A stretch of DNA of 64,000 nucleotides from assembly GCF_009363055.1 (NCBI RefSeq), contig NZ_CP045292.1, positions 1,612,001-1,676,000 of the forward strand, given 5' to 3'. A program made the position numbers and the translations under genes. Below the pieces are notes generated by a model. That model saw nothing but the letters and a program-made list of their open reading frames with translations, ran no database searches and was not told where the DNA came from. Shown piece after piece: positions 17,910 to 27,206 of this stretch. Origin of the DNA: Flavobacterium haoranii. Its GTDB lineage: Bacteria; Bacteroidota; Bacteroidia; Flavobacteriales; Flavobacteriaceae. Numbering within the stretch: position 1 is the first letter of the stretch; each line of letters opens with the position of its first letter.

Positions 17910-18806
17910 TTATAAATCCATAAAAACATCTTCAATACTTGTTTTTGCTTTTTGAATGGTAATATTTTGATGCCCTTTTTCGGCTAAATAACTCATTAAG
18001 TTTTCAATTTTAAATAAATCGCCTTTATCAGTATAATGAACAAATTCACCAAAAGCATACACGCTATAACTTGATGGAAATGCTTTTAAATCTTCAATTA
18101 ATTGATACATCGTATCTGATTTTACTTCGTAAATTGCTTTTTCATACGAATTCACAATGTTTTCAGGCGAATCTATTTTTAATATTTTTCCTTCTTGAAT
18201 TAAAGCAATTCTATCACACAAAGCGGCTTCATCCATATAAGGAGTAGATACTAAAATTGTAATTCCTTTTTGTTTTAATCGCTTGAGCATTTCCCAAAAT
18301 TCCTTTCTCGAAACAGGATCAACTCCAGTTGTAGGTTCGTCTAAAAACAAAACTTTAGGTTTATGAATCAAGGCGCAGCATAATGCCAATTTTTGTTTCA
18401 TTCCACCTGATAAGGCTCCAGCTCTTCTATTTTTAAAAGGTTCAATCTGCACATAAATATCTTCGATTAAATCGTAATTTTCTTCTACAGTTGTACCAAA
18501 AATGGTTGCAAAAAACTCTAAATTTTCTGCTATGGTTAAATCTTGATATAAAGAGAATTTACCTGGCATATAACCTACAGCATTTCTAATTTCTTTTACA
18601 TTTTTTATAATGTCATATTCGGCTACTGTTGCATTTCCTTCATTAGGAATAAGTAAAGTAGTGAGTAAACGAAAAAGAGTAGTTTTGCCCGCTCCATCTG
18701 GACCAATTAATCCAAAGAGTTCCCCTTCATTTACTTCAAAACTAATGTTTTGTAGCGCCTGAACCTCTTTGTAACTTTTGGATATATTTTGAACCGAAAT
18801 ACTCAT
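17910..18806 (-). CDS. ABC exporter ATPase with C-terminal extension
   Basis: A 298-residue ABC ATPase with Walker A GPDGAGKTT (about 36-44), YMPGKFSLYQDLT, a proper signature LSGGMKQKL (about 137-145), Walker B KVLFLDEPTTGVDP and a switch region VSTPYMDEAALC in which the usual switch His is Pro. The final 80 residues form a small domain ending in SIEDVFMDL, as in CcmA/YbhF types. It pairs with the following ATPase. The missing switch His suggests asymmetric ATP sites in the heterodimer. Confidence 0.92.
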   Translation of the reverse strand: MSISVQNISKSYKEVQALQNISFEVNEGELFGLIGPDGAGKTTLFRLLTTLLIPNEGNATVAEYDIIKNVKEIRNAVGYMPGKFSLYQDLTIAENLEFFATIFGTTVEENYDLIEDIYVQIEPFKNRRAGALSGGMKQKLALCCALIHKPKVLFLDEPTTGVDPVSRKEFWEMLKRLKQKGITILVSTPYMDEAALCDRIALIQEGKILKIDSPENIVNSYEKAIYEVKSDTMYQLIEDLKAFPSSYSVYAFGEFVHYTDKGDLFKIENLMSYLAEKGHQNITIQKAKTSIEDVFMDL

Positions 18807-18809
18807 AAA

Positions 18810-19178
18810 TTATTTTATCAATAAAAAATTACTTTTTTCATGTGCATCTACCCAATGTTTTACATTTACAGGAATATTGAAATAATCTCCCGATTGTAAT
18901 TGAACAGATGTTCCATTTTCGTCATTATAAGTAGCATTTCCATTTACACATACTAACAAAGCTGGAACTTTTGTTATGTGTTCTTTTAATTGTTCGTTTT
19001 TAGCAATTTGCAATGAAATCACTTTAGCTTCACTTGGTTGAAACAATAGGTTTGTTTGAACAGCTTTATCTTCGGTATGTAAGTTGTTTAAGTTCATAGT
19101 TGTTGATTTTGAATTTGTTTTGGTTGATTTGCATCCAATTGCAATAGATAACATTGCGATAAATAATACTTTTTTCAT
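18810..19178 (-). CDS. Cupin-like lipoprotein within the efflux operon
   Basis: The 122-residue product starts with a lipoprotein signal (AMLSIAIGC, acylated Cys at about 16). The rest is a single small cupin barrel: QLQSGDYFNIPVNVKHWVDAHEKSNFLLI has the conserved G, P and H of the second cupin motif. It lies between the adaptor and ATPase genes with spacings of 14 and 3 bases, so it is co-transcribed. A periplasmic binding or sensory role for the exported compound is possible but speculative. Confidence 0.72.
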   Translation of the reverse strand: MKKVLFIAMLSIAIGCKSTKTNSKSTTMNLNNLHTEDKAVQTNLLFQPSEAKVISLQIAKNEQLKEHITKVPALLVCVNGNATYNDENGTSVQLQSGDYFNIPVNVKHWVDAHEKSNFLLIK

Positions 19179-19192
19179 TCTGAATCTAATTA

Positions 19193-20071
19193 TTAATTAA
19201 GCCATACTTCAGCTGGCATTCCTATTTTTAAACTTCCGTCGTTTTTTACTTTTACTTTTACAGCGTAAACTAAATTGGTTCTTTCTTCTTTGGTTTGAAT
19301 TACTTTTGGTGTAAACTCGGCTTGCGAACTTATCCAAGAGATTGTTCCGTTGTAGGATTTTGTGCTATCATTAGAATCGATAACAATTTTTACATGCTGA
19401 CCAATTTTTATTTGTGGTAACTGTGTCTCTGAAAAATACACACGAAGCTCCATTTCATTAAGATTGGCAATTTTATAAAGTGGTTTTCCAAAGGCCGTAA
19501 TTTCTGATGCTTCGGCATATTTTGTTAAAACTGTTCCGTCAATTGGATTAATAACTTGCGATTTTTTTATCTGGTCTTCTAATTTTGCAATTTGAACTTC
19601 AATAGATTTGACTTCATTTAAAATAGGTGCATTTTGCGTTTGAACACTATTAATTTGTTTGTTGATTACATTAACTTTTCCTTCAATTTCATCTACTTGT
19701 CTTTTTGTTGCTGCATTTTCGTTGAACATGTTTAAAATTCTATTCTGTTCAATTTTAGCGGTTTTTAATTGTTCGTTTAAAACAGATATTTGTGATAAAA
19801 CCGAAGCTGATTTGGATTGAACCGTTGCTATAGAAGCTTTAAGTTGTTCTTTATTAAAATGCAATTGAAGCGTATCGATTAAAGCTACAACTTGACCTTT
19901 TTTGATTTCATTTCCTTCTTCAATATTTAAAAACTCAATTTTACCGTTTGCTTCAGAGGAAACGGTAACTTCGGTAGTTTCAAAATTTCCGTATGCATCA
20001 GCATTTTCGTTGTTTTTATTACAACTTGACAATACTATTGAAACAAAAATTATTTTTATGAATGTTTTCAT
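19193..20071 (-). CDS. HlyD-family membrane fusion protein (YbhG-like adaptor)
   Basis: This 292-residue protein has a lipoprotein-type signal (FVSIVLSSCNK), a biotinyl-lipoyl half motif near residues 45-70 (KIEFLNIEEGNEIKKGQVVALID), a long coiled-coil hairpin from about 70 to 165, the second lipoyl half INPIDGTVLTKYAEASEI, and a C-terminal beta-barrel. It bridges the inner-membrane ABC permeases and the TolC-like outer-membrane channel encoded just upstream. Confidence 0.92.
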   Translation of the reverse strand: MKTFIKIIFVSIVLSSCNKNNENADAYGNFETTEVTVSSEANGKIEFLNIEEGNEIKKGQVVALIDTLQLHFNKEQLKASIATVQSKSASVLSQISVLNEQLKTAKIEQNRILNMFNENAATKRQVDEIEGKVNVINKQINSVQTQNAPILNEVKSIEVQIAKLEDQIKKSQVINPIDGTVLTKYAEASEITAFGKPLYKIANLNEMELRVYFSETQLPQIKIGQHVKIVIDSNDSTKSYNGTISWISSQAEFTPKVIQTKEERTNLVYAVKVKVKNDGSLKIGMPAEVWLN

Positions 20072-20082
20072 TTTATGTCGAT

Positions 20083-21336
20083 TTAATTTCCTTTAATAAT
20101 TTGATAATTCGCTTTTGCCAATTCTAATTGAACTTTATGTGTTTGTTCGTTGATTTTAGCTTCAAAAAGTTGAGTAACTTCATTCAAATAATCTGATGAA
20201 GTAATAACACCATTTTTCATTTGCGCTTCGGCTGAAAGAACAATTTTTTCTCGTAATTGAATAATCTCAGCATCACTTATAATTTGTTGCTCAATTCGCT
20301 CTATTTCAAAATTAACTTCTTGTAATTGGCTATTGATATTTAATTCAAAAGTTTCTTTTTCGGTTTCAATTAGTTGTTTTGAAATCTCTAAAGCCTCTTT
20401 TTCTTTTTTGGTTTTATTCCAATCGAATAATGTCCAGTTTAATCGAATTCCAGCCATGTAAAAAGTTTCAAATGAATTATTCAACATATTTAAAGCAGGA
20501 TTTCCATAGCCACCTTGTGCAAAAGCATTCACTTTTGGGTAATTAGTTTTAGAAATAAGGCTTTTATTCGCATCTATTTGTTGATTTTGCAATTCAAATA
20601 ATTTGTATTCTGGACGACTACCTTCTTGACTTATAATTGATTTTTCTACTACTAATACAGTATCTTCATTAAAGTTTGAATCAGTTAATTTATTTAGATA
20701 ATTGAAGAGTTTTAATTTTTCGTATCGAATATCGTTAGATTGCTGATTAATTTTAATAATCTCAGCTTCAATTACTTGTTCAGAAGAAGGCAAAACGGCA
20801 TCAAACTTAACAGCCGCTTGAATTTCTTTAATTTTCTCGAGAAGTAATACTTTTTTTGCCGTTACTAATTCTTGTTTTTTCTGTAACAATAAGATTCCAA
20901 AATAATATTGATTTACAACACTTTTCAATTGATATAATGTAACTTTTACCTGTTGCTGTTGCGTTTTGGTTTGTGCTGTTTTTAAATTAGTTTGCGCTTC
21001 TATAACATTTCCGTTATAAATAAGTTGGTTCACATCTAAAGTTGCACGATATTGATCTTTGTTTAGTGGTTCAATTGTAGCGTTGGGTAAAGAAAAAGGA
21101 ACTTGAGTAACTTCCGATTGATAAGTAGCTTGAGCATTTAACGAAATTTTTGGTAATTTATCTTTATTAAAAGCTTCTGTTTGAACTTCAAGCTGATTTG
21201 CTAAAATTGAATTTTGTTTCGCTAATGGATAATTAGTTTCCACCAATTGATAACATTTTTCTAATGTCAATTGCTCTTGAGCAGTAACTATTTGGAAAAG
21301 AAAAAAACTTATTATTACTATTTTATACTTCATCAT
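20083..21336 (-). CDS. TolC-like outer-membrane efflux channel
   Basis: The 417-residue protein has a signal peptide ending near VTAQ and two long helical repeats typical of the outer-membrane efflux protein family, including LEKCYQLVETNYPLAKQNS near the N-terminus and NAFAQGGYGNPALNML in the second repeat. It is the outer-membrane exit of the exporter. Its start overlaps the TetR gene end by 14 bases, which ties regulator and pump into one transcript. Confidence 0.9.
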   Translation of the reverse strand: MMKYKIVIISFFLFQIVTAQEQLTLEKCYQLVETNYPLAKQNSILANQLEVQTEAFNKDKLPKISLNAQATYQSEVTQVPFSLPNATIEPLNKDQYRATLDVNQLIYNGNVIEAQTNLKTAQTKTQQQQVKVTLYQLKSVVNQYYFGILLLQKKQELVTAKKVLLLEKIKEIQAAVKFDAVLPSSEQVIEAEIIKINQQSNDIRYEKLKLFNYLNKLTDSNFNEDTVLVVEKSIISQEGSRPEYKLFELQNQQIDANKSLISKTNYPKVNAFAQGGYGNPALNMLNNSFETFYMAGIRLNWTLFDWNKTKKEKEALEISKQLIETEKETFELNINSQLQEVNFEIERIEQQIISDAEIIQLREKIVLSAEAQMKNGVITSSDYLNEVTQLFEAKINEQTHKVQLELAKANYQIIKGN

Positions 21337-21925
21337 TTTTAATTGCCATAATTATTTGATTACTTATATGTTTTTTACGTTCAATCATTAGATATTTAAA
21401 ATCTTCTTCTGTTAGCTGTAACATGCCTTTTACTAAACCTTGTGCTGCAAATGAGAAAATTGTCATGGAGAAAATATCTAATAATAATTGTTTAGGATTG
21501 ATTGGTTTTATTATTCCCAATTCAATTTCTTTTTCAATTTGAGCGATAAGTTTAATAGGATTAGGTCGGTTTTCAACATTTAAAAACTTAGATACAAATT
21601 CACTATTATTATTCATTTCTTGGACAATGAATTGTGGTAAAAATGGATATTCAAGAACAAAATTGATGTAGCTTTGTGTAAACTTTTCAATCTTAGCAAA
21701 AACTGAATCTTCAGAGTTAAAAATAATATTAACCTGTGGTGCCAATTTTCCAAAAGCATTTAAGAATACGGCTTCAAATAGTTTTTCTTTGCTTCGAAAG
21801 AAATAATGAAGCATGGCTTTATTAATCTCAGCTTCATCAGCTATTTCTTGCATTCTTGCACCACTAAACCCTTTTCTTTGAAAAACTTTAAATGCAGCTT
21901 CGAATATTTTTTCTTCAGTTGACAT
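21323..21925 (-). CDS. TetR-family repressor of the efflux operon
   Basis: The 200-residue regulator has an N-terminal TetR HTH at residues 5-50 (EEKIFEAAFKVFQRKGFSGARMQEIADEA then INKAMLHYFFRSKEKLFEAVF). The C-terminal ligand domain is variable. It is the first gene of the exporter operon and an inverted repeat sits 17 bases before its start codon, so autorepression and ligand-induced expression of the pump are likely. Confidence 0.92.
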   Translation of the reverse strand: MSTEEKIFEAAFKVFQRKGFSGARMQEIADEAEINKAMLHYFFRSKEKLFEAVFLNAFGKLAPQVNIIFNSEDSVFAKIEKFTQSYINFVLEYPFLPQFIVQEMNNNSEFVSKFLNVENRPNPIKLIAQIEKEIELGIIKPINPKQLLLDIFSMTIFSFAAQGLVKGMLQLTEEDFKYLMIERKKHISNQIIMAIKNDEV

Positions 21926-21941
21926 AAATTAACTTTTTAGA

Positions 21942-21957
21942 TTAACCAAATGGTTAA
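21942..21957 (-). promoter_or_regulatory. Candidate TetR operator
   Basis: TTAACC-AAAT-GGTTAA is a 6-bp inverted repeat just upstream of the tetR start codon and would overlap the operon promoter. Confidence 0.6.
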
Positions 21958-22021
21958 CAAAGATAGGAACTTTATTATAAAACTTTTTTTATTTAGAAAA
22001 GTTTAACATTTTTTTTCAAAA

Positions 22022-22065
22022 ATGATATAAATCATATTAAAAGACATTTTTGTCCTTTAAATTTG
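22022..22065 (+). promoter_or_regulatory. nirK promoter with CRP/FNR-type box
   Basis: ATGAT-ATAA-ATCAT (22022-22035) is a perfect palindrome. A consensus -7 element TAAATTTG lies at 22058-22065. The box centre is 36.5 bp from the final G, which puts it near -41 relative to a start site at about 22070, the class II activator position. The predicted start site lies downstream of 22050, so the nirK start codon must be ATG 22089. Confidence 0.85.
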
Positions 22066-22088
22066 TTGTATCAATAATTCTAAAAAAA

Positions 22089-23552
22089 ATGAAATCAAAT
22101 TTAAAATTTTTCGTAATGAGTGCATTGTTAGCATTTGTTGTTTCGTGCAAGAAGGATCAAACATTAAAATTGACTCCTGTAGATATGAAAGTAAACGGAG
22201 AGATGGTAGCAGAATTAACAGCCCCACCATTTGTACCTAAACCTGTGGGAAACAGACCTGCTAAAAAGCTAATTGTTAAAATGGAAATTAAAGAGCAAGA
22301 AGGTGAAATGTCAGACGGTGTTAAGTATGTTTACTGGACTTTCGGCGGAAGCGTTCCTGGTAGCTTTATTAGAACAAGAGTTGGTGACGAGGTAGAGTTT
22401 ACACTAAGTAATCATCCTGATAATAAGTTACCGCACAATATCGATTTACACGCAGTAACAGGTCCTGGTGGTGGAGCAACATCTTCATTAGTAGCGCCAG
22501 GTCAAGAAAAAACATTTAATTTTAAATGTATTAATCCTGGTTTATATGTGTATCATTGTGCCACAGCTCCAGTTGGAATGCACATAGCAAATGGTATGTA
22601 TGGTTTAATTTTAGTTGAACCAGAAGGTGGTTTACCTCCTGTAGATAAAGAATATTATGTAATGCAAGGAGATTTTTACACTAAAGGAAAGTATGGAGAA
22701 CCAGGTATGCAACCTTTTGACATGACAAAAGCGGTTGATGAACACCCAGATTATGTTGTATTTAATGGTAAAGTTGGGGCTTTAACAGGTGATGGGGCTT
22801 TAACAGCAAAAAAAGGAGAAACGGTTAGGCTATACATGGGTAATGGTGGTCCAAATATTGTGTCTTCGTTCCACGTTATTGGAGAAATATTTGATAAAGT
22901 ACATGTTGAAGGAGGTGATTTAATTAATGAAAACGTTCAAACCACTTTAATTCCTGCAGGAGGCGCTACAATAGTTGAGTTTAAGGTAGATGTACCTGGT
23001 ACTTTTATATTAGTTGATCATTCAATTTTCAGAGCATTTAATAAAGGTGCTTTAGGAATGTTAAAAGTTGAAGGTGATGAAGACAAAAAAATCTATTCAG
23101 GAACAACTCAGGAAGGTATATATCATCCAGAAGGAGGAACTATTCAAAATATGCCTTCGGTTAATGGTAAAGAAATTATTGTAGCCAAAACTTTAGAACA
23201 ACAAATTGCAGATGGTAAAAATATTTATGGCAGAACTTGTTTTGCTTGTCACCAATCTGAAGGACAAGGAATACCAGGTGCTTTCCCTCCTTTAGCAAAA
23301 TCAGATTATTTAAATGCTGATTCCAATCGAGCAATTAGTGCTGTTTTACACGGATTAACAGGAGAAATAACTGTAAATGGAAACAAATTTAATTCGGTAA
23401 TGACTAGTCAAAATTTAACTGACCAAGAAATTTCCGATGTATTAACTTATGTGTATAATAGTTGGGGTAATAATAAAACGAATGTAACTCCAGAAATGGT
23501 TAAAACTGAAAGAGCGAAACCAGTTAAAAAAGCTAAAGATATTCACGAATAA
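22089..23552 (+). CDS. nirK: Copper nitrite reductase NirK with C-terminal cytochrome c domain
   Basis: It reduces nitrite to NO in the periplasm. ATG 22089 gives 487 residues with a lipoprotein signal ([10 protein letters not shown]). The two cupredoxin domains keep the copper ligands: NIDLHAV (catalytic Asp and type 2 His), [19 protein letters not shown] (type 2 His, type 1 Cys, His, Met), SFHVIGEIF and LVDHSIF. After about residue 375 follows a class I cytochrome c with CFACH and [16 protein letters not shown], a fused electron donor common in Bacteroidota NirK. An upstream frame extension to 22050 is rejected because it would lie before the predicted transcription start. Confidence 0.95.
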   Translation: MKSNLKFFVMSALLAFVVSCKKDQTLKLTPVDMKVNGEMVAELTAPPFVPKPVGNRPAKKLIVKMEIKEQEGEMSDGVKYVYWTFGGSVPGSFIRTRVGDEVEFTLSNHPDNKLPHNIDLHAVTGPGGGATSSLVAPGQEKTFNFKCINPGLYVYHCATAPVGMHIANGMYGLILVEPEGGLPPVDKEYYVMQGDFYTKGKYGEPGMQPFDMTKAVDEHPDYVVFNGKVGALTGDGALTAKKGETVRLYMGNGGPNIVSSFHVIGEIFDKVHVEGGDLINENVQTTLIPAGGATIVEFKVDVPGTFILVDHSIFRAFNKGALGMLKVEGDEDKKIYSGTTQEGIYHPEGGTIQNMPSVNGKEIIVAKTLEQQIADGKNIYGRTCFACHQSEGQGIPGAFPPLAKSDYLNADSNRAISAVLHGLTGEITVNGNKFNSVMTSQNLTDQEISDVLTYVYNSWGNNKTNVTPEMVKTERAKPVKKAKDIHE

Positions 23553-23572
23553 TGAACTAAAATTATAAAGAG

Positions 23573-24355
23573 ATGGAATTACATAATTTAAAAAAATATC
23601 TTTACGCCCTTTTATTATTCTGTTCTTCTGTCTCTTTTTCTCAAAAAAACAACAATAAAATGGTACAAATAAATGAAGGCACATTTATACCATTATATGG
23701 TTCAACAGAAGACAAAACAGTTAAGGTAAATACTTTTTTAATTGATATTTATCCAGTTACCAACAAAGATTATTTAGAATTTGTAAAAACTAATCCAACT
23801 TATTCGAAATCCCAAATAAAACGATTATTTGCAGATTCAAATTATTTGTATCAATGGAAAAATGATTTTGATTTTGGAGTTTTAAATCCAAATGCACCGG
23901 TTACAAATATTTCGTGGTTTGCAGCAAAAAAATATTGCGAATGTCAAGATAAAAGATTGGTTACACTAGACGAATGGGAATATGTTGCCATGGCAGATGA
24001 AAAACGAAAAGACGCTCGCCCACGAGAAGAATTTAATGAATACATTTTAAGTTGGTACGAAAAAAACAACTCTTCAAATCAAGCTGTAGGAAGTACTTTT
24101 AAAAATTACTGGGGCGTTTATGATATGCACGGACTAATTTGGGAATGGACATTTGATTTTAATAGCATTTTTCTTTCGGGAGAATCTAGAAAAGATAAAG
24201 ATACCGACAAAAATTTGTTTTGCGGCAGCGGTTCTGTAAATGCAACTGATTTAATGAATTATGCCGCATTTATGCGCTATGCTTTTAGAGGCAGCATAAA
24301 AGCAAATTATACCACAAAAAACTTAGGTTTTAGGTGCGCTAAAACAATAAATTAA
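23573..24355 (+). CDS. nirV: NirV-like protein of the formylglycine-generating-enzyme (FGE-sulfatase) superfamily
   Basis: The 260-residue product has a signal peptide ending near VSFSQ and an FGE-sulfatase domain: MVQINEGTFIPLYG, FLIDIYPVTNKDYLEF, PVTNISWFAAKKYC, RLVTLDEWEYVA, MHGLIWEWTFDF, and the C-terminal NLGFRCAK. NirV proteins are commonly encoded beside nirK and are needed for, or associated with, its maturation; the mechanism is unclear. It starts 20 bases after nirK and is presumably co-transcribed. Confidence 0.88.
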   Translation: MELHNLKKYLYALLLFCSSVSFSQKNNNKMVQINEGTFIPLYGSTEDKTVKVNTFLIDIYPVTNKDYLEFVKTNPTYSKSQIKRLFADSNYLYQWKNDFDFGVLNPNAPVTNISWFAAKKYCECQDKRLVTLDEWEYVAMADEKRKDARPREEFNEYILSWYEKNNSSNQAVGSTFKNYWGVYDMHGLIWEWTFDFNSIFLSGESRKDKDTDKNLFCGSGSVNATDLMNYAAFMRYAFRGSIKANYTTKNLGFRCAKTIN

Positions 24356-24364
24356 CTATTAACA

Positions 24365-24967
24365 ATGAGAAAAATTATCATATTACTCGTTACTTTTTGC
24401 ATTTTTGTAAGTTGTAAAAAAGACCATCAATCTCAAAAAATAAAAAATGGTGTTGAAATTGAAAAACCAATCTCAGATATGTCTATTTACAATTTACCCG
24501 AAAACTGGACAAATCAAAATGGCGAAAATATAGAATTAAAAGATTATAAAGGAAACGTTCTTGTAATGGTAATGATATATACATCATGCAAAGCTGCTTG
24601 TCCAAGATTAGTAGCCGATATGCGAAACATTGAAGAGCAAATTAGTACTGAACTAAAACAAAATGTAAAGTTTATTTTAGTAAGTATTGATCCAGAAGTT
24701 GACACTCCAGAGCGTTTAAAAGAATTTTCAATTGAGAATAAAATGACAGATGATCATTGGGTTTTTCTTAGTTCAAATGAAAATCAAACTAGAGAATTTG
24801 CAGCTGTTTTAGCGGTGAATTATAAAAAAATTTCACCTATAGATTTTTCTCATTCAAATATTATAAGTGTATTTAATAAAGAAGGAGAAATGGTTTATCA
24901 ACAAGAAGGATTAGGCGTTAGCTATGATAAAACTGTTGAAACAATAATAGCAGAAGCTAAAAAATAA
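24365..24967 (+). CDS. SCO1/SenC copper chaperone lipoprotein
   Basis: The 200-residue thioredoxin-fold protein has a lipoprotein signal (CIFVSCKK) and the copper-binding CKAAC motif (about residues 78-82) with the partner His in FSHSN (about 160). SCO proteins deliver copper to CuA or other copper sites in the periplasm. Its place after nirK-nirV suggests it serves NirK and possibly the CuA site of NosZ. It starts 9 bases after nirV. Confidence 0.92.
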   Translation: MRKIIILLVTFCIFVSCKKDHQSQKIKNGVEIEKPISDMSIYNLPENWTNQNGENIELKDYKGNVLVMVMIYTSCKAACPRLVADMRNIEEQISTELKQNVKFILVSIDPEVDTPERLKEFSIENKMTDDHWVFLSSNENQTREFAAVLAVNYKKISPIDFSHSNIISVFNKEGEMVYQQEGLGVSYDKTVETIIAEAKK

Positions 24968-24973
24968 TTTAAT

Positions 24974-26242
24974 ATGAAGAACATATATAGAATTGTATTC
25001 AGTTTATTCTTTTTAAATATGTCTATGATTTCATTTGCCCAAGAATTTGACGCAAGTATACAATTTAGACCAAGATATGAATACAGAAATGGATATAAAG
25101 AATTAATACCAGATAATGAATTACCCACATCTTTTATCTCGCAACGTTCTAGATTAAACTTAAATTTTAAGCACGAAAAATTATCGGCAAATATAAAACT
25201 TCAAAATGTTAGAGTTTGGGGCGATGTTAAAACTACCACTACTTCCGATAAAAACGGTGTTATGCTATTTGAAGCTTGGGGACAATACGATTTCAATTCA
25301 AATTGGAGCGCACGTTTTGGTAGACAAGTTATAAGTTACGACAATCAAAGAATTTTAGGCGAAATAGATTGGGCTCAACAAGGACAAAGTCATGATGCAC
25401 TTGTGGTTTCATACAAAAAAAATAAAATGAAATTAGATATAGGTACGGCGCTAAATGCCGATGCCGAAAATTTGTATCGCGATTTGTACACTACTAATTA
25501 TAAAAACTTGCAATATGCTTGGTTTCATACAGTTGTAAAAGATTTTCAAGTAAGTCTTTTAGCTTTAAACACAGGTTTTCAATATGAAGATTCTGTAACC
25601 AATGAATTAGAAACTGATTATTTGCAAACTTTTGGAACATTTTTAAAATATAAAAAGAGTAAGTTTAATACCGATTTAAGTTTCTATACACAAACAGGAA
25701 AATCGTCAAGTAATACTGTATTTGCTTACAATGTTGACTTAAATATGAATTATAATTTTACAGCAAAGTTTAGCACTAGTTTAGGTTATGAAATACTTTC
25801 TGGAAAAGCTCAAAACGATTCTAGCAACAAAGTAAAATCGTTCGCACCACTTTTTGGAACAAACCACGGATTTAATGGATATATGGATTATTTTTATGTA
25901 GGAAATCATAAAAATTCTGTAGGATTGCAAGACCTTTATTTGAAATTGAATTATACAGCTAAAAATTGGAAATTTAGTTTAATTCCACATGTATTTATGA
26001 CGGCGGCAGATGTTATTGAACCTTTAAATGTAACTCAAACTATGGATTCTTATTTGGGAACCGAAATAGATTTTACAACATCATATCAATTGCATAAAAA
26101 CGTTGGATTAACTGCGGGATATTCACATATGTTTGCAACCAAAACTATGGAAGTTTTAAAATCAGGAAATAGAAACAATAATAATAATTGGGCTTGGGTA
26201 ATGCTTTCATTTAACCCTCAAATTCTATCATTTTCTAAATAA
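24974..26242 (+). CDS. Outer-membrane beta-barrel (alginate-export-like porin)
   Basis: This 422-residue protein has a signal peptide (ISFAQ) followed by alternating amphipathic strands beginning FDASIQFRPRYEYRNGYKE and ending in the aromatic LSFNPQILSFSK. Segments such as WSARFGRQVISYDNQRILGEIDWAQQGQSHDALVV match the alginate-export family barrel. In denitrification clusters such barrels might let nitrite or other small anions pass the outer membrane; that role is inferred from position. It is the last gene of the nirK unit. Confidence 0.82.
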   Translation: MKNIYRIVFSLFFLNMSMISFAQEFDASIQFRPRYEYRNGYKELIPDNELPTSFISQRSRLNLNFKHEKLSANIKLQNVRVWGDVKTTTTSDKNGVMLFEAWGQYDFNSNWSARFGRQVISYDNQRILGEIDWAQQGQSHDALVVSYKKNKMKLDIGTALNADAENLYRDLYTTNYKNLQYAWFHTVVKDFQVSLLALNTGFQYEDSVTNELETDYLQTFGTFLKYKKSKFNTDLSFYTQTGKSSSNTVFAYNVDLNMNYNFTAKFSTSLGYEILSGKAQNDSSNKVKSFAPLFGTNHGFNGYMDYFYVGNHKNSVGLQDLYLKLNYTAKNWKFSLIPHVFMTAADVIEPLNVTQTMDSYLGTEIDFTTSYQLHKNVGLTAGYSHMFATKTMEVLKSGNRNNNNNWAWVMLSFNPQILSFSK

Positions 26243-26263
26243 TTCAATGTTTTATTAATTCAA

Positions 26264-26300
26264 AAAGGAGATTATTTTCATAATCTCCTTTTCTTTTTGA
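26264..26300. terminator. Terminator of the nirK unit
   Basis: AAGGAGATTA (26265-26274), loop TTTTCA, TAATCTCCTT (26281-26290), followed by TTCTTTTTG. Convergent ric transcripts could also end here. Confidence 0.85.
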
Positions 26301-26326
26301 CAACATAGTTGTCACCAACCTAAAAA

Positions 26327-27049
26327 CTAATTAAACTTTGATTGTAAATCAATCGCCTTTGGAAATAAAATGTTATTTTCAAGATGAATATGAGTATGTA
26401 AATCTTGTTCAAACTCTTCTAACATTTGAAAAGTAACTTTATATGTGCTGCAAGCATCTGCAGGTGGATTATAATTATTTGATAGAGCTTTAATTTTTTC
26501 ATAACGCTCCCCTTCATTTTCATGTTCATGTTTCATCATAGCAATTGGATTTTCAACAGAACCAAAACCAGGCATTTCAAGCGTAGTATTTTTTTTATTT
26601 GCTGAAACCATATTCTTTATAAATGGGAAAAGAATTAATTCTTCTTTTTTCATATGTTGAGCTAATTCTCCTGCTCCTTGATAAAAAAGTTTATTAATTT
26701 CAAATAATTCAGGATGTTTTGTACCATGCACTTTTGTAAGTTTGTCTAAAAACGCTAACAATACAGGCGTTTTTTCTTCTACATAACGATGGTGTTTTTT
26801 CTCAATATAATCAATTAACAAATCTAATTCCCATGATTTAAAATCAATTTCTTTATTGTTAATGTTAGCCGTCACACGTTCTAATTCGTCCAAAAGCGCA
26901 TATTTATCGATGCCTTTTTTTGTACATACTTCATCTATTGTTCTATTTCCTTTACAGCAAAAATCAATACCTAATTGACTAAAAACACCTGCTGTTCTAA
27001 AATCATTAGCTACAATATCTCCTATAGTTTTATTATTATCTATTACCAT
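26327..27049 (-). CDS. ric: Iron-sulfur cluster repair di-iron protein RIC (YtfE/ScdA)
   Basis: The 240-residue protein starts with the ScdA N-terminal domain (TIGDIVANDFRTAGVFSQLGIDFCCKGNRT, with the conserved CC) and continues as a hemerythrin-like four-helix bundle with iron-ligand His and Glu in KKHHRYVEEKTP, HMKKEELILFPF, MKHEHENEGERY and HTHIHLENNILFPKAI. RIC repairs Fe-S clusters damaged by NO. It is divergent from norCB and shares the same palindromic box, so NO defence and NO reduction are switched on together. Confidence 0.95.
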   Translation of the reverse strand: MVIDNNKTIGDIVANDFRTAGVFSQLGIDFCCKGNRTIDEVCTKKGIDKYALLDELERVTANINNKEIDFKSWELDLLIDYIEKKHHRYVEEKTPVLLAFLDKLTKVHGTKHPELFEINKLFYQGAGELAQHMKKEELILFPFIKNMVSANKKNTTLEMPGFGSVENPIAMMKHEHENEGERYEKIKALSNNYNPPADACSTYKVTFQMLEEFEQDLHTHIHLENNILFPKAIDLQSKFN

Positions 27050-27076
27050 ATTTTTTATTTATATAAGATTAAAGGA

Positions 27077-27150
27077 CAAAATTATCTTTAATTATTTTGT
27101 TTATCTATGATTCAAATCATATTAAAAATTATTTATTGATGTTTATTTTG
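27077..27150. promoter_or_regulatory. Shared divergent ric / norCB promoter with one CRP/FNR-type box
   Basis: ATGAT-TCAA-ATCAT is at 27107-27120, centre 27113.5. To the left TAATTTTG reads on the minus strand (27084-27077); to the right TTATTTTG reads on the plus strand (27143-27150). The final G of each is exactly 36.5 bp from the box centre, so a single box sits at about -41 of both promoters. Confidence 0.82.
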
Positions 27151-27206
27151 CAATAAATAAAAAAGGATAAAAATATCCTTTATAATTTCTAACTAACACC
27201 TAAAAT

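Noticed and set aside
22050..22088. Upstream extension of nirK giving a non-lipoprotein N-terminus
   Set aside because: It lies before the predicted transcription start and removes a good lipoprotein signal; ATG 22089 fits promoter and signal peptide.
26264..26300. Repeat or small RNA between the nirK unit and ric
   Set aside because: The hairpin with T tail is adequately explained as a terminator.
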